In this document: positions 23,962-34,975 of the stretch, one piece after another | How the letters are laid out: each line of letters opens with the position of its first letter | How positions within the stretch are numbered: the first letter of the stretch is position 1 | Assembly (NCBI GenBank): GCA_020631735.1 | Contig: CM036188.1 | Coordinates: forward strand, 13,124,214 to 13,188,213 | DNA: 64,000 nucleotides | From: Saccharum officinarum | Taxonomy: Eukaryota > Streptophyta > Magnoliopsida > Poales > Poaceae | Reading direction: 5' to 3' | Program-made: the position numbers and the translations under genes | Notes under the pieces: generated by a model | Told to the model about the DNA's origin: nothing | Database searches by the model: none | Seen by the model: the letters and a program-made list of their open reading frames with translations, nothing else

Positions 23962-24166
23962 GTACCTCCGTCATAAAAAGAATGTGTTACGTGCCACGAA
24001 AGGTGATTCACGACCAAGTTTTTAGTGAAAAAGATTCACAGTTATGCCTTTAAATTAAATTATTATAAAAATATATTTCGTAATTGATCCGATGATATTT
24101 ATTTGATATCATAAACCTGGATACTTATACTGTGCTAGAATTGCATTCTCGTAGGGACGGAGGTAG
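23962..24166. mobile_element. Stowaway-type MITE, 205 bp
   Basis: Ends GTACCTCCGTC and GACGGAGGTAG are inverted, with TA on both sides. This is the Stowaway (Tc1/mariner) end type. Confidence 0.75.
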
Positions 24167-24632
24167 TAAACATTTCTGGATCGCCGTTGTAGCTGTTTCT
24201 CATTGAATTGTTCGTCATCAGAATTGTTGACAGATGGAAGCAGTACTACACATGCATGCATATGCTGCTTATGCTTATGCAATGAGTAGTCTCCATATGA
24301 GAAACAGTATTATATGTTATATTCTTTTTAATTTACCAAGAGGTCGAAAAGTATGTATTAGTCGTCAGCTGATCAGTCGTCAGTCTGACCATGATGTAAC
24401 GAACGAAAGCATTAATAGTACGTTAGTTAGTTTCAGCACAATATATATTCGCGCAACAACGGAAGGATGCATGATGATGGTCTGAAGATCTATGTGATCG
24501 TGATTGCTTGTTGCAATTGCAACGGGATCTCGAGCTTCCGAAACGGGAAGCTCGGCGATAGAAAACTGCCCGGAAAGCGCCGGCGGGCTTTCTTCTTCGG
24601 TGCAGCCGTGCAGGTGCAGCAGGGCAGACCAA

Positions 24633-25279
24633 CACTGCTACACGAACGACCTTTAGTCCCGGTTGGGAAGAACTTTTAGTTCTGGTTTCCCAACCAGGAC
24701 TAAGGTTCCGGGACTAAAAGTCTCACCCTTTAGTCCCGGATCACACAACCCGGGACTAAAGGTCCATCGCGAAATGAAAAATAAACAAAATTCTGGAGAC
24801 ATCTTCTCTTGCGGTGTGTAAGATTCGAACTCAGGACCACCCGCCTCGCGCGTAGATTACTTACCAACTCAGCTGCACATCATATATGACAAGTCTTGTG
24901 CGCTCCTCCTTTTGAATTGACCCGTGGAAGACCTTTAGTCCCGGGTGGAGACCCTTTTTAGTCCCGGTTGGTAATACGAACCGGGACTAAAGGCCAACCT
25001 TTAGTCCCGATTGATGCCACGACCCGGGACAAAATCTTTAGTCCCGGGTGATAACGCCAATCGAGACTAAAGGTTGGCCTTTAGTCCCGGTTGGTAACAC
25101 CAACCGGGACTAAAAGTCCCCCCGACAAGGCCTGGCGCCAGATCCGTTGGGCAGGGGACTTTTAGTCTCGGTTGGTGTTATCAACCGGGACTAAAGTTGT
25201 TTTTTTTATCCCGGACATAAATTTCGTCGGGACTAATACCCATTTTGAACATCAACGAAATGTCAGTTCTCTGGTAGTG
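24633..25279. mobile_element. Non-autonomous CACTA element with TTTAGTCCCGG foldbacks, 647 bp
   Basis: Starts CACTGCTACACGAACGACC and ends GTCAGTTCTCTGGTAGTG; CAA flanks both sides. Both subterminal regions carry many copies of CTTTAGTCCCGGTTGG and its inverse CCAACCGGGACTAAAGG, which can fold into long hairpins. No transposase is present. A tRNA-like module lies in the left half. Confidence 0.85.
24820..24877 (-). other. tRNA-like A-box/B-box module inside the CACTA element
   Basis: On the minus strand GCAGCTGAGTTGGTAAG resembles a tRNA A box with D-loop, and GAGTTCGAATCTT about 30 bases later resembles a T-arm B box. The acceptor and anticodon stems do not close convincingly, so it is not called a functional tRNA. 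Confidence 0.5.
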
Positions 25280-25282
25280 CAA

Positions 25283-25959
25283 CTACCCGGTCGGAAAGAT
25301 ACGGAGCGCGACGTGCAAGAAAGAGATCTATCCAACAAAACAGAGTACTAGTAAAAGATCAAAAGCATGTACGTACACGACCCAGCTATCTGGTTGTTTT
25401 AATTAAAAGACTGCTGGCAGCTCTCAAATCATTGCCATTTGTGCGTGTACAGTGGACATCACAAAGCTGCATGCTGTGCGATAGAATAGATGCAATATAG
25501 GACTATAGGAGTACGCTGTTGGTGTGTTTCGCGGTGTCTGTTATTGTGCATCGTGCGTGCTCGTCCATGATATATGCAATTGCATGCATGCACCTTTATT
25601 TTCGATCTTAACCAAAGTGAATAGAATCCGTTCACAAAGCCATGCATATTGCCCATTGATGGATACTACTGTGCATGACCTTTCTCAACTTTACTTTGTC
25701 GCTCATCTTTCATTTCTTTTCTTTTCTTTTCTTTTTCCTTTGCTTTGGGTTTGTTTTTAGCAAAGTTTGCGCATGCAAGCTGTGCCCTATATATACCAAA
25801 ATAAATGTCTCTTCAACCTAAGTACAGTAAAGTAGCTAACAGATCCATCAAAAGGCGGCGTGCAGTCATTTCATTTCGCGGTCTGCATGCAGGTGTTTGC
25901 CTGAGAAATCTCCATGCTATGCATGATGGCAAGCACTATATCAAACGCCAGCATTGTGA
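25283..25959. other. Intergenic, no gene recognised
   Basis: AT-rich sequence between the CACTA element and the minus-strand LINE, with a TTTTC-type pyrimidine run at about 25710-25740. No exon or bounded element seen. Confidence 0.35.
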
Positions 25960-25972
25960 AGTCGTGTGGCTT

Positions 25973-28867
25973 TTTTTTATAAAGGAAGCTTTTATTAGAA
26001 CCTCGGAAGCAATACATCGAGTTGATACAAAGCCAAAGATGGCAACTTCCGGCCTCTGCCTAACAAGAGGCACACAGTCAAAGAGAGAGAAGAAACCTTA
26101 CACAATCTAGTGACTATCAATTCGTAAACTAGACCGCCACCCATGTGCCTGGGAGAAAAAATCCTTGGCCACATGCGTCAATTGTTGCGATACCGCTACA
26201 ACTGTATCCTGCAAATCCGGCTTCTGCATAATAGCCCAAGTACGTAGCCAGTGGGTAACCAAATAGATAACCTGCACAGGATAAACAAATTTTTTCTTTT
26301 CAAAAACAATATCATTCCTGCTGAGCCAAATAGACCAACAAGTCGCAGCTCCTCCTAGCAGGAGTAAAAGCTTGACATCTTTGTTGACACCTCTTAGCCA
26401 GCCATTGAACATATGACCTATATTGTGGGGTTTTATAAGACCTGTCGCAACCTGCATAAAAGACCAAATTGAACAAGCAAATCGGCAGTCAAAGAACAAG
26501 TGCTTAATTGTCTCTTCTTTGTGACAAAAGAAACAAGTTTTACTACCTTGCCAATTGCGCTTTACTAGGTTATCCTTTGTCAATATAACTCCTCGTCGTA
26601 GATACCACAGGAAAATTTTTATTTTCAATGGGGCTTTCACTTTCCAAATGAGTTTGTTAATGTTTGGGATATCGGTATGTAATAACGCTTGATAGTGAGA
26701 TTTCACCGAGAATTTTCCATTTGGATGTAAATTCCAGTAAAACTCATCTTGTTCATGGGCCAACTCTATATTAGCAATACGGGGCAACAAATTGTTCCAC
26801 GCTACTAATTTAGGACTAATGAGATCTCTTCGCCAAGATAGGTTTGGTGATGGACCAGAAAGAACCTCCGCAATGGTAACATGTTTAGGTCTGGCAATGT
26901 TGTAAAGACACGGGTACTGTTCCTGTAAAGACGAATTCCCTAGCCATTTGTCTTCCCAAAAACGTACTTGTGTTCCATCCTTTACAATGAAGGATCCAAA
27001 GCGGAAAAAGTCTCGCTTTACCTTCATAAGACTAGACTAGAAATGTGAGTCCCCATTTTTCCATTCCACTTGTATTAATGGTTTGGAGCCTAAATATTTA
27101 TTGCGGAGTAATTGCTGCCAAGTCCCATCTGTGGTAAGTAACTTGAACAATCATTTACTAAGTAGAGCAATATTTTTAATATGCAGATCATGAATTCCCA
27201 GACCTCCTTGGTCTTTGGGCTGACATAATATGCTCCATTTAGCTAGCCGATATTTCTTTTTTTTGCTCATCACCTTGCCAGTAAAATCTAGACCGAAAAT
27301 AATCCAATTTCTTTTGGACTCCTTTTGGCAAGGCAAAGAAGGACATCATATACATTGGTAGGCTGCTAAGCACTGAATTTATCAATGTTAAGCGTCCCCC
27401 AATTGAAAGATGTTTCCCTTTCCAACTACCAAGTCGCCTCTCAAAACATTCTTCAACCTTCCTCCACTCAGCATTCCTAAGCTTCCTAAAATGTATAGGA
27501 ATTCCCAAATACCGAATTGGAAAGTCACCAGACTTACAGCCAAACAGTTCGACGTATTGATCAAGATGGTCTTGGGCATTTCCGAAACAAAACAATTCAC
27601 TCTTATGAAAATTGATTTTTAAACCCGATACTTGCTCAAACGCACAAAGCACCAGCTTCATGTTTCGGGCTTTCTCAAGGTCATGATCCATAAAAAGAAT
27701 TGTATCGTCAGCGTATTGTAGAATAGATAATCCACCATCGATGAAATGAGGCACTACTCCACTAATCTGCCCATCCACTTTAGCCCTATTCATAAGAATA
27801 GCTAGCATATCTGCTACAATGTTAAAAAGCAATGGGGATAAAGGATCACCCTGTCGAAGGTCTTTCCTAGTTTGAAAGAAATGCCCGACATCGTCATTAA
27901 CATTAATTGCTACACTCCCACCCGAAATGAAAGTTTTAACCCAATTTATCCACTTGGGTGAAAACCCTTTCATTCGTAGTGCTTGAAAGAGAAAGGGCCA
28001 TTTAACTTTATCATATGCCTTTTCAAAATCTATCTTAAGAATTACCCCACTCTATTTCTTTCGATGCAACTCATGAACAGTCTCATGCAAGATGACAACA
28101 CCCTCCATAATGTTTCGTCCTCGCATAAACGCTGTTTGAGTTGGACTAATAACACGGTCTACCACTGAGTTTAGCCTATTGGTTGCAACTTTTGTGAAAA
28201 TTTTGAAGCTCGTATTAAGCAGGCAGATCGGTCGATATTGTTGAATCGTGTTCGCTTCTTGGACTTTTGGGACAAGGGTAATTACCCCAAAGTTCAAACT
28301 AAAAAGCGGTAAATCCCCTGCATATAAGTCATGGAACATTTGCATTAGATCCCCTTTGATGGTATTCCAGAATTTCTGATAGAATTCAGCTGGAAAACCA
28401 TCTGGACCAGGTGCTTTATTATGTTCCATATCAAAAATGGCTTCTCGCACTTCTTGCTCGGTAAAGGGTGCGATCAAAACATCATTCTCAGTTTGTGTAA
28501 CCTGAGGAATATCAAAGTTTCTGTCCTCCTCCAGAGTAAAGGAACTAACCTCAGGTTCTCCAAAGAGTTCCTTATAAAACCTAGTGATATAGGCTTTTAG
28601 GTTTGCCTGACCCTCAACAATGCCATTTTCATGATCAAGGGAAAAAATTCTTTTTTTTCCGATGTTTACCATTGGCGACCATTTGGAAGTATCTAGTGTT
28701 GTTATCACCTAAAAGGACATCTTTTACCTTTGCCCTCTGATAGTACTTTATTTCCTCTTCTCTAAGTAATCTGGTCAGCTGATCCCGAGATTGAGCAAGA
28801 TTTTCTTGTTCAGGTTCAGTCAAATCCCTGACCTCTGCAGGTTCAGGTTCAGGTTCAGAGCAAGATT
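25973..28867 (-). mobile_element. 5'-truncated LINE, 2.9 kb, 13 bp target duplication
   Basis: AGTCGTGTGGCTT occurs at 25960-25972 and 28868-28880. The T-run immediately inside the left copy is the poly(A) tail of a minus-strand element. The 5' end is truncated and capped by a short CAGGTT repeat. Inside is a broken reverse-transcriptase ORF, described separately. Confidence 0.9.
26107..28823 (-). pseudogene. LINE ORF2-like reverse transcriptase, broken
   Basis: Read 5' to 3' on the minus strand: a pre-RT segment near 28.8-28.6 kb, then RT blocks with NKAPGPDGFPAEFYQKFW, QYRPICLLNTSFKIFTK, TAFMRGRNIMEG, QGDPLSPLLFNIVADML and the catalytic QYADDTILF. A zinc-finger-like RVT domain follows (FSVKSHYQALL, WKVKAPLKIKIFLWYL, CFFCHKEETIKHLFFDC). 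An in-frame TAG at 28052-28054 interrupts the RT right after the HELHRKK residues; the same frame reopens beyond it. A frameshift near 27.24-27.34 kb and another stop near 27.15 kb follow, and the endonuclease domain is missing. It cannot make an intact protein. The parent family copies itself through target-primed reverse transcription. Confidence 0.88.
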
Positions 28868-28880
28868 AGTCGTGTGGCTT

Positions 28881-29271
28881 ATCAGTGAGCAGATTAAAGT
28901 TGAAGAAATAGGTAAATAAGCAGAACACAATCAAGCAGGGTCTGGTCTTTTTTTTCTCGACAGCCTTTCTGGTAAGCAGATTTTGCACTGTCACAAAAGC
29001 TAGCTATATTCCAATTGCCGAACAGAGCCGGGCCATACACACACGACAAGCCTAGGAATATCGATATAGGAAGTAAACATGATGTATGTATACGTCTATA
29101 TGAAGCACCGACTAATAAGCACACATTCTTGTTTGATTTGAGTAATTCTCTGAACCAGTACGACGTGCGTGTCCTATATATTGGTTTAATTTGACTTGAC
29201 ACCAAAGGCATGCATCCAACGAAGGGTAAAGCTTGCAGCTTTTGCTTAATTTATACCATGTGATTAACCTT
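28881..29271. other. Spacer between two LINEs, no gene seen
   Basis: AT-rich sequence between opposite-facing LINE remnants. A 105-codon open frame on the minus strand has no recognisable domain. Confidence 0.35.
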
Positions 29272-32200
29272 TCGTAGTGGACAACTCTCGAGCCAGATCG
29301 ACTTTATCCTTGCAAGGAGGGAGGACAGACATGCTTGCTTTGATTGTAAGGTGTTACCTGGGGAGTGTGTTGTCCCTCAACATAAGCTTGTGGTGGCGGA
29401 CTTTTGCTTTCGGGTACGTGTCCACCGGGACAAGCAGGCCAAGATTGCGAGAACGAAGTGGTGGAAGCTTAGAGGGGAAGCAGCGCAAACGTTTAAGGAG
29501 AGGATGCTAGACGAAGGACCTTGGAAAGGAGAAGATGCCGACAACATATGGCTAAAGATGGCAACATGTGTCCGGAAGGTGGCTTCGGAAGTATTTAGCG
29601 TGAGTAGGGGAGGCAAACGGGAAGCGAAAGACACATGGTGGTGGAATGACGAGGTGCAAAAGGCTATTAGGGAGAAGAAGGATTGTTTCAAGCTTATCCA
29701 CCATGACAAGAGTGCAGCCAACATCGAGGGCTATAAAATAGCGAAGATGGTTGTAAAGCGAGCTGTGAGTGTAGCAAAAGGTCAGGCGTATGATGGCCTT
29801 TATCAGCGGCTAGGCACGAAGGAAGGGGAGAAAGACATTTATAGGATGGCTAGAATCCACGAGAGGAAGACAAGGGACATCAACCAAATAAAATGCATCA
29901 AGGATGGGACAGATCGACTTCTGATGAAGGATGAGGAGATCAAGGACAGATGGAGAGAGTACTTCGACAAGCTGTTTAATAGGAAGAATGAGGGTCCTAC
30001 CCTTGAGTTGGACGACTCATTTGAAGATACCAATAGACGATTTGTGAGAAGAATTCAGGAGGCAGAGATCGGAGAGGCTTTGAAGAGGATGAAGGGAGGT
30101 AAAGTGATGGGCCCTGATGGTATCCCCATTGAGGTGTGGAGATACCTAGGCGCCAGAGCGATAGTATGGTTAACTAAGCTTTTTAACCTTATTTTTCGGT
30201 CTAACAAGATGCCTGAAGAATGGAGGAGAAGTATATTAGTACCTATCTTCAAGAACAAGGGAGATGTTTAAAGTTGTACTAACTACCGTGGGATTAATTT
30301 GATGAGCCATACGATGAAGCTCTGGGAGAGGGTTATCGAGCATCGCCTAAGGAGAGTGACACATGTGACCCAAAATCAATTTGGGTTCATGCCTGGTAGG
30401 TCGACCATGGAGACGATTTTCTTATTACGACAATTGATGGAGAGATATAGGGAGCAGAAGAAGGACTTGCACATGGTCTTTATTGATCTCGAGAAGGCAT
30501 ATGATAAAGTACCGAGAAATGTCATGTGGTGGGCCTTGGAAAAGCACAAAGTCCCAACTAAGTACGTTACCCTCATCAAGGATATGTACAAGGATGTGGT
30601 GACGTTTGTTCAAACATGTGATGACGACACTAGTGATTTTCCAATTAAAATAGGACTACATCAGGGGTCAGCTTTGAGCCCTTATTTATTTGCTTTGATG
30701 ATGGATGAGGTCACAAGGGACATACAAGGTGATATCTCTTGGTGTATGCTCTTTGCTGATGATGTGGTGCTAGTTGACGACAGTAGGACAAGGGTTAATA
30801 GGAAGTAAGAACTATGGAGGCACACGTTAGAATCGAAAGGGTTCAGACTTAGTAGGACTAAGACCGAGTACATGAGGTGCGATTTCAGCGCGACTTGTGG
30901 CAGAATCGCCTAATCTAATGCCCTCCCAAGAGTACTCGTTTTCCATTAGACACTAAGTGCCCCGGGGAGAACACTAAATCACGCGATTCTGTCGAGCACA
31001 CCACAAGGAAGAACTCGAAGATCCACATTTTTACATCAGGATCACAAATGAGAGAGTAAAGCTTACAACATCCTTACCATTTCTTACATCACTTTTAATA
31101 CAACATCAGAGTAATTTATTATGTAGTTATAACAGCGGAATTTAAAACATTATCAGAGTTTAGCGGAAATGAAACCATTTAATGACAAGTTAGACATTAA
31201 CGTGAAGAACATTTAAATGCATGAAATGATAACAGATTAATAGTATTTTCCTTGTAAAACTTTTGGTGAGAGTTTCAATAAATAAACTCTACTCCGCATC
31301 GCAAAGGAAATCCTCGCTAAGCCCACCAGGAGGTTTCCGCATACAAGTGTCAGCTTATCAGCACCTGTCACCTGCATCAGGGTAGAACAAACCCTGAGTA
31401 CTCAATTGTACTCCGCAAGACTTACCCATCAGAAGGAAAGAAAAAGACTCCAAGGATTATGCAAGGCTTTTTGGCTTAGGGGTTTCTTATTTGCGAGAAG
31501 CAGCACTAAGAGTGTGTCCTTAATTTCTTACTTTTAATAGCCGTATTTCATTTCTTATCCAACCTTCTATGTAAGCACCTAGTTTAAAATCAAGCAGGGT
31601 TGAGCAAACAGAACCATTTCTTCATCTTTCAACTGCCAGTTCTTACTACGATGCCAGAGCGTAGTCAAGCCGTACCGTCACGCAGAAACAACGATTCGCG
31701 AATCAATATGCCCAGCTGGGTACCCTGAAAAACACACGCCTCGCTTGTACCCCAGGCACAAGCAAGACCAACCCGTTCTCCTCCTGTCACGGGTTTCAGG
31801 TCCCCGTCCAAACTTGGACTCCTAGCTCCCGTACTTGAGGCCCGACCTCAATACGGTGCTAAGACCTCCACCTATCCCCGCCTCCAATCAGTCGGCCCGG
31901 AAAGAGCCGGAGCCCATGACAAGAGAGTAACAAGTCTTCCTAGCCCCCATCCGCTAGTATATGCTCGGGATAAGGAGATCTGTGACTTAACCAGGGTCTA
32001 ATGCAACGAACGGTCCTTAATTGACATAGGCGAAACAAATGCAACCAGAGCCTCGCTCTGTTGCCCAACCAGGTCCAAGTCCATCCAATCCGTTTGCCCG
32101 GTCTCCAATTATCCATGTACATTTATATTCCATGTGATAGTGGCATGATAATAGTAACAATATTATAATTCCTATCTCTCACGAGTGACAGGAAATCACT

Positions 32201-34545
32201 CGACTTCTACCGGAGTCCTATAGCATAGCAATCTACACGATCACTCGACTTCTACCGGAGTTTCTATTTTGATCCATACCCTTCTTCCTCTTCCTCAGAA
32301 CGTAGGAAGCAGAGGAGGTGGCCGGCCGGCTCGATTTCGGCTGGCTGGGAGCCCGTTGACGGCGAAGGAGGGGCCAGCGAGGTGCCCTGACCCACCCGCA
32401 CCTCGGAGCGGCTCGGCCAGAGATGACCGAGGTGGCCCAGCCGCGCGTGCAGCGGCCTAGTGGCGATTGTACGGCGACAGCGGCGATAGGAGCATGGTGC
32501 CACGGCATGGGATCGACGGCGAGGCCCTGACCGGCCATGGAGGACAGTAGAGCAAGCGAGTGCGAGGGAGAGGTCGAGAGAGAGGGCGAGCAGCACAGAG
32601 GCGGCTGCTGCGGTGGCGTGCTGCAGGGCGCGGCGGTGGTGGTGCTGGGTAGCTCGAGGCCGAAAGGGAAAAATATCAGAGGAGACAGAGGGCTACGGAC
32701 GAGAGCACGAAGCGCTCAACGTCCTCAGCTTCGGTCCTCCATGGACGCACAGCTGAAGCTCGGGAGGGCCCGGCACATGCAGGGAGAAGTCAAGGCATAG
32801 CTTGGGGGGTGGAGGAAGGTCTGTAGGTTCTCACTGTCGAAGGATTCGGAAGGAGATGGCCGGGCGTCGGGGATCGACGAGGCTCGGCTGTCTGCGTGCA
32901 AGAACAGAGGAGGAAGAAGATGAGCGAGGAGGGGGGTGGCTGCACAGTTGGGCGGCTCAGTGAGTTTGGCGTGGTGGAGGAGAGGTGAGCAGCGGCTCTT
33001 CTATAGGTAGTAAGAGACGAGCTCGGTTGGCAGGCTCAGCCGCTCAGCTGGGCGCCCCGCGCCTCGGCATGGCCATGGCAGAGCTGTGTCAACGCTCGGT
33101 GGCATGCCATGAATGGCGTTGCTGCGCTCACAGTGGTAGTAGGACGATGGGCGGTGGCGTCTAGCGAAGGCAGTGGCCGGTCGGCACGCACGCTCAGCAG
33201 CACGCTGCTCCCTATCTGTATGTGATTACTGCGGTTGCTGTGCGCCTGTGCGTGCTTCGCTCTGCTGTTGGGAGCTGCTGCTGGTACTTGCTACTTGCTC
33301 ACGTGCGATGAAGAGGGAGATAGGACTCAGTGGTTCCATGGCACAAGCAGCAAGGCAAGGCAAGATGGTGGGATGAGCGGCCGAGACGGCACCACGTCGG
33401 CCATGATCAGCCAGGCAGCGGCAGCTTACGCGCAGACGGCCAGGAATGCGTTCTGTACGTGTGTGGCGTGTGTGTGCTTTGCCACTTTCTTTATTTTTCT
33501 TTTACCAAAATGTACAAATACTTATGTAGTTACAAATACGTCATTATTTCTTTATCACTAATATTCCTACACTCATGCATATATTTATTGTATGTTTAAA
33601 CGTATACTTATCTATAGAGATACGCTCGGAAGAAAAAGGTTTGTACACTACTTCAATTAATATAGTGACATGCTTATCAAGACGAAATACGTGAGTGTAT
33701 ACCTCTCTATATACTTTTATTTGTTTATTAAATTGTACTGAGTAAATTGACTTATATATTTATTTGATTTCTCTCAATCATAAGCGTGAGTCGCATAATA
33801 TTTGTTTATCAATTCAAGTGACTTGTAAATCTAAAAATCCGAGGAACTCATTGCCGTAATTTCTCTCCATCCTTAATCCTGCGGTTAAGCGAGCTCGTAA
33901 CACCAGGGGTGTTACACGACTAGACATGAGGAGGGAGACGTTAGCCTCGATGGGAAAGTGGTGGCCAAGAAGGATACTTTTCGGTATTTATGGTCGATGC
34001 TACAAAAGGATGGAGACATTGATGAAGATGTTAGGCATAGAATTTCAGCCGGCTGGTTGAAATGGTGTCAAGCTTCTGGCGTCCTCTGTGACAAAAGGGT
34101 GTCTCAAAAGCTGAAAGGTAAGATCTATAGGACAGCGATTCGTCCGGCAATGTTATACGGTGCTGAGTGTTGGCCTACAAAAAGGTGACATGTCCAGCAA
34201 TTGAGTGTAGTAGAGATGCGTATGTTGCGCTGGTGTTGTTGGCACACAGGAGGGATAAAGTCCGGAACGACGATATTCGAGATAGGGTCGGGGTGGCACC
34301 AATTGAGGAGAAATTGATTCAACATCGGTTGAGATGGTTTGGACATGTCCAACGGAGACCTCCTAAGGCACCGGTGCGTAATGGTAGTTATAAAGCGGGC
34401 TGATAATATAAAGAGCGGTAGAGGTCGACCTAAACTAACTTGGGACGAGTCCGTTAAGAGAGATCTTAAGGAGTGGAATATCTCTAAGGATTTAGCTATG
34501 GACAGGAGCGCTTGGAGATTGACAATCAATGTGCCTGAACCGTGA
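29272..34545 (+). pseudogene. LINE reverse-transcriptase ORF with stops and an insertion
   Basis: The frame is open from before 29280 to a TAA at 30269-30271, where related copies have an amino-acid codon; CAA to TAA is a likely transition. It reopens from 30299 to a TAA at 30806-30808. After the LTR it resumes at 33958 ([11 protein letters not shown]) and meets a TGA at 34186-34188, a probable CGA to TGA change, before the final C-terminal block. The catalytic FADD is intact, but the protein cannot be made. Confidence 0.85.
30896..33916 (-). mobile_element. Probable solo LTR nested in the LINE, 3021 bp
   Basis: Bounded by CGACT at 30891-30895 and 33917-33921, with TGTGGCAGAATCGCC at one end and CCAGGGGTGTTACA at the other. 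No internal LTR pair or retroviral-type coding region was found, so a solo LTR is preferred, although a large non-coding derivative cannot be excluded. Read in reverse, it begins TGTAACACCCCTGG, a start I associate with grass gypsy-type LTRs, so the strand is tentative. It contains a local duplication of CACTCGACTTCTACCGGAGT near 32193 and 32241. Open frames at 32.2-33.6 kb are GC-rich artefacts. Confidence 0.8.
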
Positions 34546-34670
34546 CCTCTTTTTCCCTTGTGCCCTTTATGTCCCTTTATGTGTCTCGCTGTTTCTCGTC
34601 TCTTTTGGGTTTCATCTCTAGCCTACCCCAACTTGCTTGGGACAAAAGACTATGTTGTTGTTGTTGTATG

Positions 34671-34975
34671 ATTCATGAGGCAGACAAATGGACAGCTCTC
34701 AGTAACACCTTTATTTCTTTATCATTGTTGTCTTAATTAGGCCACTGCACCTCTGCTTATAAATTACTTATTTTCCTAACTGAGTGAAAATCGATCATAC
34801 TGGTAGTGGTTTTTTATAAACGGTAAAAGAAAAAAAAAATACCGTCGATGACCTTTGAATCCTATTACATAGTAGGTGCAAATAATCGCCGTTCGTTTCA
34901 CTAAAATTTAGTTTATGCGGATACTTATGCTAATTTATTTTGAGATGAAAACGTTCACGGAAAAGTAGTGCTTAA
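34671..34975. other. Spacer after the LINE, no gene seen
   Basis: AT-rich sequence between the LINE tail and the GC-rich block; nothing recognised. Confidence 0.35.

Larger units (their letters stand above)
29272..34670 (+). mobile_element. LINE split by a 3 kb LTR insertion
   Basis: The left part (about 29272-30890) opens in the C-terminal endonuclease region (SSQIDFILARRED), passes through the connecting region and enters the RT (KVMGPDGIPIEVWRYLG, QNQFGFMPGRSTMETIFLL, FIDLEKAYDKVPR, and catalytic FADDVVLVDD). The right part (33922-34670) continues with the RT C-terminus, GRGRPKLTWDES and a 3' UTR ending in TGTTGTTGTTGT. The two parts join across the LTR and its CGACT duplication. The 5' endonuclease start is missing. 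No LINE target duplication could be confirmed. The tail matches the 374 bp copy at 17.2 kb. Confidence 0.85.

Noticed and set aside
24820..24877. A genuine tRNA gene
   Set aside because: A- and B-box-like motifs are present, but the acceptor and anticodon stems do not pair well and it lies inside a transposon.
32233..33599. Several 60-110 codon frames inside the 3 kb LTR
   Set aside because: They overlap in several registers within a bounded LTR, with no domain; treated as non-coding.
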